Of a stretch of 64,000 bases of DNA, positions 49,142-57,708 are shown in pieces. Made by a program: the position numbers and the translations under genes. The notes beneath the pieces were generated by a model. That model worked only from the letters and a program-made list of their open reading frames with translations. It searched no databases and had not been told where the DNA came from. The stretch is from Paenibacillus phytohabitans (GTDB taxonomy: Bacteria; Bacillota; Bacilli; Paenibacillales; Paenibacillaceae), in the NCBI RefSeq assembly GCF_013141775.1, contig NZ_WHOB01000059.1, positions 124,001 through 188,000 on the forward strand, given 5' to 3'. Numbering within the stretch: the first letter of the stretch is position 1; each line of letters begins with the position of its first letter.

Positions 49142-50374
49142 CTATCCCCTGTCACCAACGTATCTGTCGCGTCCGGCTCCCATTCCTGCCGCGAACAAGA
49201 GCACGCTTGCTGCCGCCAGCAGTGCCAGCGGTGTGTTCCAGCTGTTCGTAGCATCATGCAGCAGACCGAACAGTGCGGGTCCCATCGCGGCCAGCAGATA
49301 ACCGGCAGACTGGGCCATGCCCGACAGCTCACTGGCTTCCTGCGTAGTCCGGGTGCGCAGGCTGAAGAACATCATCGCCAGTCCAAAAGCAAATCCCCCG
49401 CCGATTCCAATGCATACCGCCCATACCGCCATCAGCTCCGTGCTGCCCAGCCAAATTCCAAGGATGCCAATGATAAACAGGATAGAAGTAATAACTACCA
49501 GCAGACGCTGGTTCTTCATCCGTCCGGCCCAGAGCGGAACAAAGAATGTAAACGGCAGCTGTGCCAGCTGCATCAGTGAGAGAATCCATCCCGCATGGCT
49601 GGAGGACATTCCCCGCTCCCCGAGAATAACCGAAAACCAGGCGATCAGGACATAATAGAGCAACGACTGCAGCCCCATGAACAATGTAACCTGCCAGGCG
49701 AGCGGGGAGCGCCATACGCGCACGGCCGAAGACCGCACGGCGCCTGTACCGCTTGGGCTTAGGCTCTTCATCTGCGGAATCCAGAGCAGTGTAGCCAGCG
49801 CAGAGATGATAAACCACAAAGCCAGGGTTCCCCTCCACCCAAGCCCCGCATGGGAGGCCAATGGAACACTGATTCCTGAAGCAGCAGCTGCACATATATT
49901 CATGGAGACCGTGTAGATTCCGGTCATCAGGCCGATGCGGTGCGGGAATTTCCCCTTGATCAGTCCCGGCAGCAGCACATTGCAGACGGCAATGGACAGG
50001 CCAATCATTGCCGTACCCGCAAACAAGGTAACCGTTCCGGAAGCTGAACGGACGAGAATCCCCATTGACAGCGTAAGCATAGCCAGCATCAGGATATTGG
50101 CAAGTCCAACTTTGCGGGCTAGCTGTGGGGCGAATGGTGATAGTAGCGCAAAGGCCAGTAACGGCAAGGTCGTGATCGCTCCAGCCAGGGTATTAGACAA
50201 GCCCAGGTCATCACGGATCATCTCCAGCAGAGGTCCGACTGAAGTGAACGGGGCACGCAGCGCAGCTGCGACACAAATAATACCGGTGATGAGCATCCAA
50301 CGGCTGGCGGTATTTGAATCATGCGCGGACAAGCCTGGCTCCGCTATGTTGCTTTTTTGACGGCTGAATTTCAT
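49142..50374 (-). CDS. MFS transporter (CynX/NimT-like)
   Basis: The protein has 410 residues with twelve membrane segments. ATG 50374 follows TTGGAGGAAC; the longer frame is unsupported. The start of the first span and loop (LRAPFTSVGPLLEMIRDDLG) and the sequence LLPGLIKGKFPHRIGLMTGIY are typical of the cyanate/2-nitroimidazole transporter family. The substrate is unknown. It is monocistronic with its own terminator. Confidence 0.9.
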   Translation of the reverse strand: MKFSRQKSNIAEPGLSAHDSNTASRWMLITGIICVAAALRAPFTSVGPLLEMIRDDLGLSNTLAGAITTLPLLAFALLSPFAPQLARKVGLANILMLAMLTLSMGILVRSASGTVTLFAGTAMIGLSIAVCNVLLPGLIKGKFPHRIGLMTGIYTVSMNICAAAASGISVPLASHAGLGWRGTLALWFIISALATLLWIPQMKSLSPSGTGAVRSSAVRVWRSPLAWQVTLFMGLQSLLYYVLIAWFSVILGERGMSSSHAGWILSLMQLAQLPFTFFVPLWAGRMKNQRLLVVITSILFIIGILGIWLGSTELMAVWAVCIGIGGGFAFGLAMMFFSLRTRTTQEASELSGMAQSAGYLLAAMGPALFGLLHDATNSWNTPLALLAAASVLLFAAGMGAGRDRYVGDRG

Positions 50375-50567
50375 GTTGTTCCTCCAAGGCCGCAGCAAAA
50401 TACCCATCAAGCCCAGGGCTTGTCAGGGAATAAAGCTGCTGTATGTAGTAGACGTTCAGATCCATGGCACATGTGGCCATTATATCTCTTTACGCTGAAG
50501 GCTGCACAACTTAAAGTTATTTCAAAGGCTTGACAATGCGCCTGAACAAAATCAGCAACAGGAAAAA

Positions 50568-50590
50568 CCGCCGGTCTCCAGGACCGGCGG
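50568..50590 (-). terminator. Terminator of the YjcZ-like gene
   Basis: CCGCCGGTC pairs perfectly with GACCGGCGG around TCCAG. On the minus strand TTTTTCC follows. Confidence 0.9.
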
Positions 50591-50613
50591 CAGCACAGAT
50601 AGGTGAAGCCTAA

Positions 50614-50718
50614 TTAAATCCAGAAGGATTTAGTAATGATTACGAGCAGGATGAACAGAACCAGAATCGCGCCAGTGGAAGTGAATACTCCGCCGTATCC
50701 CCCAACATTTTCGCTCAT
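50614..50718 (-). CDS. YjcZ-family sporulation-type peptide
   Basis: A 34-residue peptide begins MSENVGGYGGVFTS and is followed by one hydrophobic span (GAILVLFILLVIITKSFWI). The Gly/Tyr-rich N-terminus plus a single membrane span is the PF09680 YjcZ pattern. GGAGGAGTTAAC precedes the ATG, and a perfect terminator follows. Relatives are small membrane peptides often made during sporulation. Confidence 0.9.
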   Translation of the reverse strand: MSENVGGYGGVFTSTGAILVLFILLVIITKSFWI

Positions 50719-50832
50719 GTTAACTCCTCCTTTATACTTGAATACAGTTAAAATATGTGGAAATAGCCTTTCACGACTGGGTGAAATGGTAATAAATCAG
50801 ATGAATTACATGTAATTTTAAACATCTTACCG

Positions 50833-50861
50833 TTGACAAATCATGTAACCCTCTTTAGTAT
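50833..50861 (+). promoter_or_regulatory. Promoter of the ABC exporter gene
   Basis: TTGACA (50833-50838), 17 bp, TAGTAT (50856-50861). Confidence 0.75.
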
Positions 50862-50880
50862 CCTAAGAATAAGGTTCACT

Positions 50881-50895
50881 TGAGAATCAATCTCA
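50881..50895 (+). promoter_or_regulatory. Fur-like dyad in the leader of the ABC exporter
   Basis: TGAGAATCAATCTCA has perfect TGAGA/TCTCA arms and matches the Fur consensus partially (12 of 15). It sits about 20 bp downstream of the -10, where a bound regulator would block elongation. Confidence 0.55.
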
Positions 50896-50936
50896 ATAAC
50901 CAGATACATAACACTACAGAAAAGAGTGAACAAGAG

Positions 50937-52652
50937 ATGCTGCGTCGTTTTTTCTCCTATTACCGTCCTTATAAGAAGCTGTTTATCCTCGACTTCACCT
51001 GTGCGGTAGGTGCCGGTCTGCTGGAGCTTGCTTTTCCCGTAGCGGTCAATAAATTCATTGATGATCTGCTGCCGGGTCAGGACTGGCCGCTGATTCTGAT
51101 TGCCTGTGTGGTCTTGCTCGGAATTTACGCGCTGAATACGGCAATGAACTATGTTGTCACTTACTGGGGGCACATGCTGGGCATTAACATTGAGACCAAT
51201 ATGCGCAAAAAAATGTTCGATCATATCCAGAAGCTGTCCTTCCGCTTCTTCGATAATAACAAAACAGGTCATCTGCTCGGCAGAATTACCAATGACCTGA
51301 ACGATATCGGCGAAGTGGCCCATCACGGGCCGGAGGATGTGTTCATCGCTGTCATGACACTGATCGGTGCATTTATTCTGATGGCGGATATCAATCTCCA
51401 GCTGGCTGTGATCACCTTCATCATCGTGCCGGTTATGGCCTGGGTCATCATCCATTTCGGCCGCAATATGACGGAAACTTACCATCGTCTGTTCGGCAAT
51501 GTGGGTAACTTTAATGCCCGGATCGAGGACAATGTCGGCGGGATTCGTGTGGTTCAGTCTTTTGCCAATGAGGAATATGAGAAAGAGCTGTTCGCTGTGG
51601 ACAACCAGAAGTTCCGCCAGACCAAGCTGATGGCTTATAAGCTGATGGCCAAAAGCTCGTCGGTCAGCTATATGATGACCCGTCTGATTACCATTGTAGT
51701 CATGGTCTGCGGCGCCTGGTTCTTCATTCAGGGAGAGCTTGAGATCGGGGAATTCGTCGCTTTCATCCTGCTGGCTAACGTCTTCTTCCGCCCGATTGAG
51801 AAAATCAACTCCGTCATCGAGAGCTATCCGAAGGGGATTGCCGGGTTCAAGCGTTATCTTGAAGTCATTGATACCGAGCCCGATATCGCCGATAAACCGG
51901 ATGCTGTAGAAGTAGGCTCACTCCGCGGGGATATCAGCTTCAGCAATGTCAGCTTCGGCTATGAAGCGGACCGTACGGTTCTGGCGGATATTAGCCTGAA
52001 CGTTAACGCCGGTGAAACCATTGCCTTCGTCGGACCTTCCGGCGCCGGTAAAACAACGATCTGCAGCCTGCTTCCCCGCTTCTATGATGTGACCGGCGGA
52101 GCCATCTCCATCGACGGGATCGATATCCGCGATATGAAGCTCAGCTCGCTGCGGAAGCAGATCGGGATCGTGCAGCAGGATGTGTTCCTCTTCTCCGGCA
52201 CGATCCGTGAGAATATCGCTTACGGCAAGCTGGATGCAGAGCTGCCGGAGATCTGGCAGGCCGCACGTCAGGCTCACCTGGAGGAGCTGATCAACAGCCT
52301 GCCGAACGGGATGGATACCGTTATCGGGGAACGCGGCGTCAAGCTGTCCGGCGGACAGAAGCAGCGCCTGGCGATCGCCCGTATGTTCCTCAAGAATCCG
52401 CCGATTCTGATTCTGGACGAAGCCACTTCGGCCCTCGACACCGAGACCGAAGCCGCGATTCAGCAGTCGCTGGCTGACCTGTCCGTGGGCCGCACAACCC
52501 TTGTCATCGCCCACCGCCTAACAACGATCAAGAATGCCGACCGGATTATCGTGGTCAGCGAGGACGGCATCTCCGAGGAAGGCCGCCATGAGGATCTGGT
52601 TAATGCCGGCGGAACCTACAGCCGTCTGTATCAGGCGCAGTATAATGCTTAA
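50937..52652 (+). CDS. ABC exporter, fused permease and ATPase (YfiB/MsbA-like)
   Basis: The protein has 571 residues. ATG 50937 gives the usual short N-terminus; the TTG-initiated extension from 50880 overlaps the Fur-like dyad and has no ribosome binding site. Six membrane segments fill residues about 15-300. The ATPase has Walker A GPSGAGKTTICSLL, signature LSGGQKQRLAIAR, Walker B ILILDEATSALD and switch His AHRLTT. It is a homodimeric half-transporter type; the substrate is unknown. Iron control is suggested by the leader dyad. Confidence 0.92.
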   Translation: MLRRFFSYYRPYKKLFILDFTCAVGAGLLELAFPVAVNKFIDDLLPGQDWPLILIACVVLLGIYALNTAMNYVVTYWGHMLGINIETNMRKKMFDHIQKLSFRFFDNNKTGHLLGRITNDLNDIGEVAHHGPEDVFIAVMTLIGAFILMADINLQLAVITFIIVPVMAWVIIHFGRNMTETYHRLFGNVGNFNARIEDNVGGIRVVQSFANEEYEKELFAVDNQKFRQTKLMAYKLMAKSSSVSYMMTRLITIVVMVCGAWFFIQGELEIGEFVAFILLANVFFRPIEKINSVIESYPKGIAGFKRYLEVIDTEPDIADKPDAVEVGSLRGDISFSNVSFGYEADRTVLADISLNVNAGETIAFVGPSGAGKTTICSLLPRFYDVTGGAISIDGIDIRDMKLSSLRKQIGIVQQDVFLFSGTIRENIAYGKLDAELPEIWQAARQAHLEELINSLPNGMDTVIGERGVKLSGGQKQRLAIARMFLKNPPILILDEATSALDTETEAAIQQSLADLSVGRTTLVIAHRLTTIKNADRIIVVSEDGISEEGRHEDLVNAGGTYSRLYQAQYNA

Positions 52653-52663
52653 GAGTACACATC

Positions 52664-52712
52664 AAAAACCTTGCGAGATGCGGCCTGCGGGCTGCACTTC
52701 GCAAGGTTTTTT
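52664..52712 (+). terminator. Terminator of the ABC exporter gene
   Basis: AAAAACCTTGCGA pairs with TCGCAAGGTTTTT across a GC-rich loop with further pairing; the U-tract is TTTTTTTT. Confidence 0.92.
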
Positions 52713-52803
52713 TTGCGTTCACGGGCCTCATTCCCGCAACCTCCCGTGAACAGTTTCGTCAATTAGTATAAGTAATGCAACTCAAGAAAACGGGGGTCTT
52801 AGG

Positions 52804-53508
52804 ATGAAAATAAAATTACTCATCGTGCTAACGGCTGTTATAGTCCTGTGCGGCTGCTCGGGCAGTACTCGGATTAAGGGCGGCTCTGCAATTGACTGGG
52901 TGGATTTCCTAAAGTTAAATGGACATTCCTACACCGGATCTTGGGAAAACGTGATTAAGAATCCGGCTCAAGTCACCATGGAAACTGTTGGCGAAGTAAA
53001 TTTTAAAGTCGCGGATGTCGTTACTAATCCTCATTACCAGACGAAGGATGGTGATGCTGCCTTTTTGGAAAAAGGAACTAAGCTATACCGCATTGAAGGC
53101 TTTAAGACAGACGAAGTTATTGCCGCCAAAGATGAAACACGCATCGGCGGATACCGCTTATATGTAGAGGATGATTACGCCAATAACCTGCAGCAGCGAT
53201 ATAACGACGTCATTAAACACAATATAGAGCGGGTTGAACTATATCATCAGGATGATGTGAAGCCTTACAAAACTCTAACCGATGATGAAACCAAGCGCTT
53301 CGTTCACTTGCTGGAAAGCGGAAAAAACACCCAAAATTACAGCCCTCAGAATACGGATGGTGATCCGGAATATTATCAGGTAGTCCTATATACCGGCGGG
53401 CCGTTTGCCTTCTCCTTTTCTCTTGTTGATGATGGTGTGAATGTGTTCTTTTCGCCTTGGGATACCAGAATAGTCGGCAACGAAATCCGAAGTTTATTAC
53501 AACCTTAG
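52804..53508 (+). CDS. Uncharacterised lipoprotein
   Basis: The protein has 234 residues with a lipoprotein signal ending LCGC (Cys near residue 18). The remainder (IDWVDFLKLNGHSYTGSWEN and later GGYRLYVEDDYANNLQQ) is soluble and contains no motif I can name. Base composition is visibly more AT-rich than in neighbouring genes. It stands between a terminator and the convergent M20 gene, with no operon partner. Function unknown. Confidence 0.8.
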   Translation: MKIKLLIVLTAVIVLCGCSGSTRIKGGSAIDWVDFLKLNGHSYTGSWENVIKNPAQVTMETVGEVNFKVADVVTNPHYQTKDGDAAFLEKGTKLYRIEGFKTDEVIAAKDETRIGGYRLYVEDDYANNLQQRYNDVIKHNIERVELYHQDDVKPYKTLTDDETKRFVHLLESGKNTQNYSPQNTDGDPEYYQVVLYTGGPFAFSFSLVDDGVNVFFSPWDTRIVGNEIRSLLQP

Positions 53509-53605
53509 AAACGGCGTATAAAGTACAATCAACCAAATTGCAGGGTTACCTATGCCCCAGTTTATTCGTTTAAGAGTGGCATCTGCCTCGTCAGCGTTGC
53601 GTCTT

Positions 53606-54835
53606 CTACTCATCCGCCTTGCCCAGAAAACGGACCGCCAGCTCTCTATAAAAGTCGATTGATTCCAGGTAGGCCTCAATATCCACCCATTCATCCGGCT
53701 GATGGGCGAGGCGGTGGTCGCCCGGACCATAGATCAGAACCGGGAGCCTGCCATTATCATGCAGCACGGAGCCGTCCGTGTAATAAGGCACACCTTGGAT
53801 TGGAGTTACTTCTTTTGCCGCATCACTTTCTGCTTCTTCAGCAGGGCCTCCCGCTTGGCCCTGCCGCCTCTGCTGCGCAGCAATTTCCAAAGCCGCAGTA
53901 ATCAAACGCTGGCCGGGATCAGTATAGACCACACTCCGGTCCAGCAGCTGCTCCACCTGATAACGGTAGTCCGGATGAAGCTGCTGAATCTCCTGCAGCT
54001 TGTCCTCAATCTCCCGCAGCAGCGGACCATGCTCCAGCGGCGGAACGGTGCGGATATCCACATCGATGGTGCAGGAATCCGGGACCACATTGGTCTGTAC
54101 ACCACCGGTAATCTTGTTTACAGACAAGCTGCTTGAACCAAGAACCGGATCAGTGGCCTGCCACTCCAGCGCATGGCGGTGCAGCAGCGCGATGATCTCC
54201 ATCATGCCCTCCACCGCATTGAGTCCAAGCTGCGGCATGGAGCCGTGGGCGCTGCGCCCGAAGAGGGAGATGCGCAGCCAGAGGGCGCCTTTGTGGCCGA
54301 CCGCCACCCGGCTGCCGGTTGGTTCGCCGATGACGAGGCCGTCCAGCTCCGGCAGGTCATGCCTGTGCTGCTCGGCATACACCCGTGCGCCGCAGCTGTC
54401 CACCTCTTCCCCGGCTGTCGCCAGGAAGAGCAGATCACCGGCCAGCCGGATGCCGTCCTGGTGCAGGGAAGCTGCGGCGAGCAGCATGGCGGCCAGGCCG
54501 CTTTTCATATCCGAGGTGCCCCGGCCGTACATCCGGCCCCCCTCAATCACCGCACCATGCGGGGGATAGCTGCCTGCTGCTGCGCTCCAGGGACTGACCG
54601 TATCAAGATGGCCGCAGAACATCAGCTTCCGGTTGCCGGAGCCGGCAATCACCGCCTCCAGGTTGCTCCGCCCCTGCTCCACAATCGTAATGCTGCTGGA
54701 TATGCCCAGCTCCCTCAACACCTCCTGCAGCAGTAGAGACAGCTTGTGCTCATTGCCTGGAGGATTACAGGTATCCACCTGGATTAGACGTTGCAGAAAA
54801 GGCACGGCAAACTCGCGGCTTCTCACACTTTTCAT
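53606..54835 (-). CDS. M20-family metallopeptidase (ArgE/DapE-like)
   Basis: The protein has 409 residues. Metal-site motifs in order: MFCGHLDTVS, GRMYGRGTSDMKSG (bridging Asp), ATAGEEVDSCG (Glu pair), VIGEPTG, and the last His in the C-terminal DHRLAHQPDEW. The dimerisation/lid domain lies between (SLFGRSAHGSMPQLGLNAVE). It hydrolyses an N-acyl or peptide bond using two zinc ions; the exact substrate cannot be told. A Gln/Gly/Ala-rich insert near residue 310 is unusual. Confidence 0.92.
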   Translation of the reverse strand: MKSVRSREFAVPFLQRLIQVDTCNPPGNEHKLSLLLQEVLRELGISSSITIVEQGRSNLEAVIAGSGNRKLMFCGHLDTVSPWSAAAGSYPPHGAVIEGGRMYGRGTSDMKSGLAAMLLAAASLHQDGIRLAGDLLFLATAGEEVDSCGARVYAEQHRHDLPELDGLVIGEPTGSRVAVGHKGALWLRISLFGRSAHGSMPQLGLNAVEGMMEIIALLHRHALEWQATDPVLGSSSLSVNKITGGVQTNVVPDSCTIDVDIRTVPPLEHGPLLREIEDKLQEIQQLHPDYRYQVEQLLDRSVVYTDPGQRLITAALEIAAQQRRQGQAGGPAEEAESDAAKEVTPIQGVPYYTDGSVLHDNGRLPVLIYGPGDHRLAHQPDEWVDIEAYLESIDFYRELAVRFLGKADE

Positions 54836-55112
54836 AGTCCACCATCCTCCTTGGTTAGGTAGTTCCAGTTTAATTTAGTTTAATTTAGTTCAACTCAGTC
54901 CAGTTCATCCTCGTTTCGGCCAAGTTTACAGCACGCCCATCCAGATCGTGCAAATAACTTATGTTGAAATCTACGTGATCTCCGTGATTTTTGCAGCCGC
55001 AAAAGTCACGTTGTCCTGGAGCATATGTATCACTCAGGACAAAACCTTGGCGCCGCTAAACGTATCTGCTCCTTTACCTCCAACATTTCCCGGATAATCG
55101 GCTTCCCCAGTA

Positions 55113-55150
55113 GCGGTGACACATTGTATCCGGTTTTTCGCATACATTTG
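55113..55150. repeat. Family A repeat, single decayed copy
   Basis: CACATTGTATCCGGTTTTTC then GCATACATTTG resembles the 43077 units. The rest of 54836-55172 shows only short AT repeats (TTTAATTTAG) and no gene. Confidence 0.75.
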
Positions 55151-55172
55151 TTCGCAGGCTCTCATACATCGC

Positions 55173-55212
55173 AAAAAAGCCGCCACCCCGTATAACAATT
55201 GGTGTGACAGCT
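55173..55212 (-). terminator. Terminator of dbpA
   Basis: On the minus strand AGCTGTCACACC pairs with GGGGTGGCGGCT (one mismatch and two G-U pairs), followed by TTTTTG. Confidence 0.85.
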
Positions 55213-55224
55213 CTTTGAAACATC

Positions 55225-56676
55225 TTATTTCTTCGCGATATGGCACTTCAGCAGCTTGCCCTTCACGGTTGTCTCCTTCATCGCCTGCAGCACAAGCGAG
55301 CCTTTGCCGTTCAGAATATCGACGTAGGTTACGTTGTCCTGGATCGTGATGATTCCGATGTCCGCCGCTGTGATGCCCTCAAGCTTGGCGATAGTGCCGA
55401 CGAAATCGACCGCGCGGAGCTTCTTTTTCTTGCCGCCGTTGAAGTAGAGCTTCATGATGTCCTGGTTCATGACCTCGGTTTTGCCGGCTTTGCGGACCTG
55501 CTGCTTGCCCAGCTTCAGGTCGAACGCCGGTTTGGCGTAGGCCACGGCATCATCTGAAGGAGCTTTCATCTCCGGCAGGGTGAAGCCGATGTAGCCTTCG
55601 ATTTCCTTGACCCATTTGTGCTCGTTCGGCGTAACGAAGGTGATCGCTTTACCGCTTTTGCCTGCGCGGGCGGTCCGGCCGGTGCGGTGGACGTAGCTCT
55701 CTTTTTCGAGCGGGATATCGTAGTTAATGACATGGGTGATGTTCTCGATATCAATCCCTCTGGCTGCAACGTCGGTGGCGATCAGATAACGGAATTGGCC
55801 CCGCTTAAATGCATTCATGACCTCAAAACGCTCGTCCTGCTCCATGCCGCCGTGGATTTTGTCCACCGGATATTCCAGATCCGCCATTCCGCGGAAGAGG
55901 GCATTCACCTGCTCCTGGGTGCGGCAAAAAATAATACAGCTATCCGGATTCTCCACCGTCAGCAGGTCGCTCAGCAGTCCAAACTTGGCAGCTTGTCTCA
56001 CTTCAATCAGCGCATGCTCAATCGACGCCGTCGTAATTCCGCTGGCTTCGATCTCGATATCCACCGGCTCCGTCATGTACTTACGGCACAGATTCTTAAT
56101 TACTTCCGGCAGCGTCGCCGAGAACAGCATCGTTACACGTTCCTTCGGCAGTTGCTTGATAATCTTCTCAATCTGCTCAATGAAGCCCATGCTGAGCATT
56201 TCGTCCGCTTCATCAATCACCAGATATTTAATCCGGCTGAGATTCAGCGTTCCACGGTCGATATGGTCAAATACACGGCCTGGCGTGCCAACGACCACAT
56301 GCGTTTTCTGAGTCAGCTCAATCTTCTGCGGGGCAAAAGGCTGCTTGCCGAACAACGCTACCGCCTTAATCCTCTTGAAGCGCCCGATATTCGTAATGTC
56401 CTCCCGCACCTGCTGTGCCAGCTCCCGGGTTGGGGTCAGCACCAGCGCCTGGGGTTTGTTCTCATTCCAATCGACCAGCTCACAGAGCGGAATGGCGAAG
56501 GCTGCGGTTTTGCCGCTACCCGTCTGTGACTTCACGATCAGATCCTGCGCCTTCAGCGCTACCGGAATGACCTTCCGCTGCACCTCGGTGGGGTCTACGT
56601 ACTTCAGAACCTCCAGCGCGCGGATAATCTCTTCATTTAAACCATAATCACTAAACTGTACTTGTACTTCACTCAT
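55225..56676 (-). CDS. dbpA: DEAD-box RNA helicase DbpA/YxiN type
   Basis: The protein has 483 residues. Q motif and Walker A SQTGSGKT (residues 50-57), PTRELA, GTPGR, DEAD (154-157), SAT, then helicase C motifs ARGIDI and HRTGRTARAG. The last ~75 residues (KKLRAVDFVGTIAKLEGI to VKGKLLKCHIAKK) are the DbpA RNA-binding domain that recognises hairpin 92 of 23S rRNA in family members. It acts in large-subunit assembly. Single gene with own terminator. Confidence 0.95.
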   Translation of the reverse strand: MSEVQVQFSDYGLNEEIIRALEVLKYVDPTEVQRKVIPVALKAQDLIVKSQTGSGKTAAFAIPLCELVDWNENKPQALVLTPTRELAQQVREDITNIGRFKRIKAVALFGKQPFAPQKIELTQKTHVVVGTPGRVFDHIDRGTLNLSRIKYLVIDEADEMLSMGFIEQIEKIIKQLPKERVTMLFSATLPEVIKNLCRKYMTEPVDIEIEASGITTASIEHALIEVRQAAKFGLLSDLLTVENPDSCIIFCRTQEQVNALFRGMADLEYPVDKIHGGMEQDERFEVMNAFKRGQFRYLIATDVAARGIDIENITHVINYDIPLEKESYVHRTGRTARAGKSGKAITFVTPNEHKWVKEIEGYIGFTLPEMKAPSDDAVAYAKPAFDLKLGKQQVRKAGKTEVMNQDIMKLYFNGGKKKKLRAVDFVGTIAKLEGITAADIGIITIQDNVTYVDILNGKGSLVLQAMKETTVKGKLLKCHIAKK

Positions 56677-56766
56677 ATTGTATCCAACCTCTTCTATGCC
56701 GATTGTTCCGGTTCAAGCGGGGTCTCCCGCGTTCCATCCATCTTGCGCATTATTCCATTATAACAC

Positions 56767-57420
56767 CTACTCTGCCCCTTGATTCCATTCCTTATAAAAT
56801 TGCTCCAAAAAAATCAGCATAAACTGATGCCGCTCCTCCGCCAGCTGTTTGCCGTAAGAGGTGTTCATGAGGTCCTTAAGCTTAAGCAGCTTCTCATAAA
56901 AATGATTGACCGCCGTTCCCTTGGAATAGTTGCGGTATTCCTCTTTCAGCGATTCGTCCCTTGGCGGAATTTCCGGATCATAGACCGGACGGCCTTTGGC
57001 TCCTGAAAAGACCATTGTACGCGTAATCCCGATCGCCCCCAGCGCATCCAGACGGTCCGCATCCTGCACCACTTGTCCTTCCAGCGTAGACATCGGTGCG
57101 CCACCGCCGCCGCTGAACGACATCGTCGAGATGATCTCCATAATCTGCTTGTTTGCAGCTTCATCCGGGAGATGTGCGGCCAGCCAAGTATGTACTTTGA
57201 GCAGTCCTGCTTCTTTGGAGGGATTCAGCTTCTCGTCGGCCACATCATGCAGCAGCGCGGCGATTGTGCAGATCACCACGTTGGCCCCCTCCATCCCTGC
57301 GATCAGCGCCGCTGTATTGCGCACGCGGTTAGTGTGAAACCAGTCATGGCCGGTGGTATCCTGGCCGAGCTGTTCTTTGGCGAAGTTCTCTGCTTCTGTG
57401 ATAAGCTCTGTATGATTCAT
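56767..57420 (-). CDS. HD-domain phosphohydrolase (YedJ-like)
   Basis: The protein has 217 residues; ATG 57420 follows AAAGGAG. The HD metal site is formed by TGHDWFHTNRV, LLHDVADEK and the later Asp in VQDADRLDALGAIG. These predicted metal-dependent phosphohydrolases act on nucleotides or similar, substrate unknown. It is divergent from the hisS leader region. Confidence 0.9.
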   Translation of the reverse strand: MNHTELITEAENFAKEQLGQDTTGHDWFHTNRVRNTAALIAGMEGANVVICTIAALLHDVADEKLNPSKEAGLLKVHTWLAAHLPDEAANKQIMEIISTMSFSGGGGAPMSTLEGQVVQDADRLDALGAIGITRTMVFSGAKGRPVYDPEIPPRDESLKEEYRNYSKGTAVNHFYEKLLKLKDLMNTSYGKQLAEERHQFMLIFLEQFYKEWNQGAE

Positions 57421-57456
57421 TATGATTGCTCCTTTGTGAAAATAGGGATATAGGTA

Positions 57457-57485
57457 TTGCACAGCTGTCCCTGATCCGCTATAAT
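57457..57485 (+). promoter_or_regulatory. Promoter of the hisS leader
   Basis: TTGCAC (57457-57462), 17 bp, TATAAT (57480-57485). Transcription should begin near 57492, about 30 bases before the leader-peptide ATG. Confidence 0.85.
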
Positions 57486-57520
57486 GTGCAGTAATTAAAA
57501 GCTGAAGGGAATTGATTCAC

Positions 57521-57574
57521 ATGAACTGCCTGTCCATCATACCGAATCAACTTCATCATCACAAGCAGCGTTAG
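57521..57574 (+). CDS. Histidine leader peptide
   Basis: A 17-residue frame reads MNCLSIIPNQLHHHKQR and stop. It carries three consecutive His codons, CAT CAT CAC, at 57554-57562. AAGGGA lies ten bases before the ATG, and a consensus promoter lies upstream. The stop codon falls within the first arm of the downstream hairpin chain. This is the arrangement of an amino-acid attenuator: ribosome stalling at the His codons would report low charged tRNA-His. No homologue is claimed; the evidence is the codon run, the translation signals and the structures. Confidence 0.8.
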   Translation: MNCLSIIPNQLHHHKQR

Positions 57575-57676
57575 CACACACCTGAATTCATTCAGGGAGG
57601 GCTAACGCATTTCGCGTTTGACCTCCCTGCGGCATATCGAAGCGCGCGGGACCACGGGGTCCGGCGCGTTTTTTAT
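57569..57676 (+). promoter_or_regulatory. Transcription attenuator ahead of hisS (alternative hairpins and terminator)
   Basis: Four overlapping pairings are visible. A:B is CGTTAGC (57569-57575) with GCTAACG (57601-57607), containing CCTGAA/TTCAGG. B:C is CAGGGAGG (57593-57600) with CCTCCCTG (57622-57629), containing AACGC/GCGTT. C:D is TCCC-GCG (57624-57631, one bulge) with CGCGGGA (57645-57651). D:E is the terminator, CGCGCGGGACC (57643-57653) with GGTCCGGCGCG (57658-57668), then TTTTTT. A free A segment leads to readthrough; a masked A segment leads to termination. Confidence 0.75.
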
Positions 57677-57708
57677 TTTACCGGAATTCAATAACAAGGG
57701 AGCTGCTA

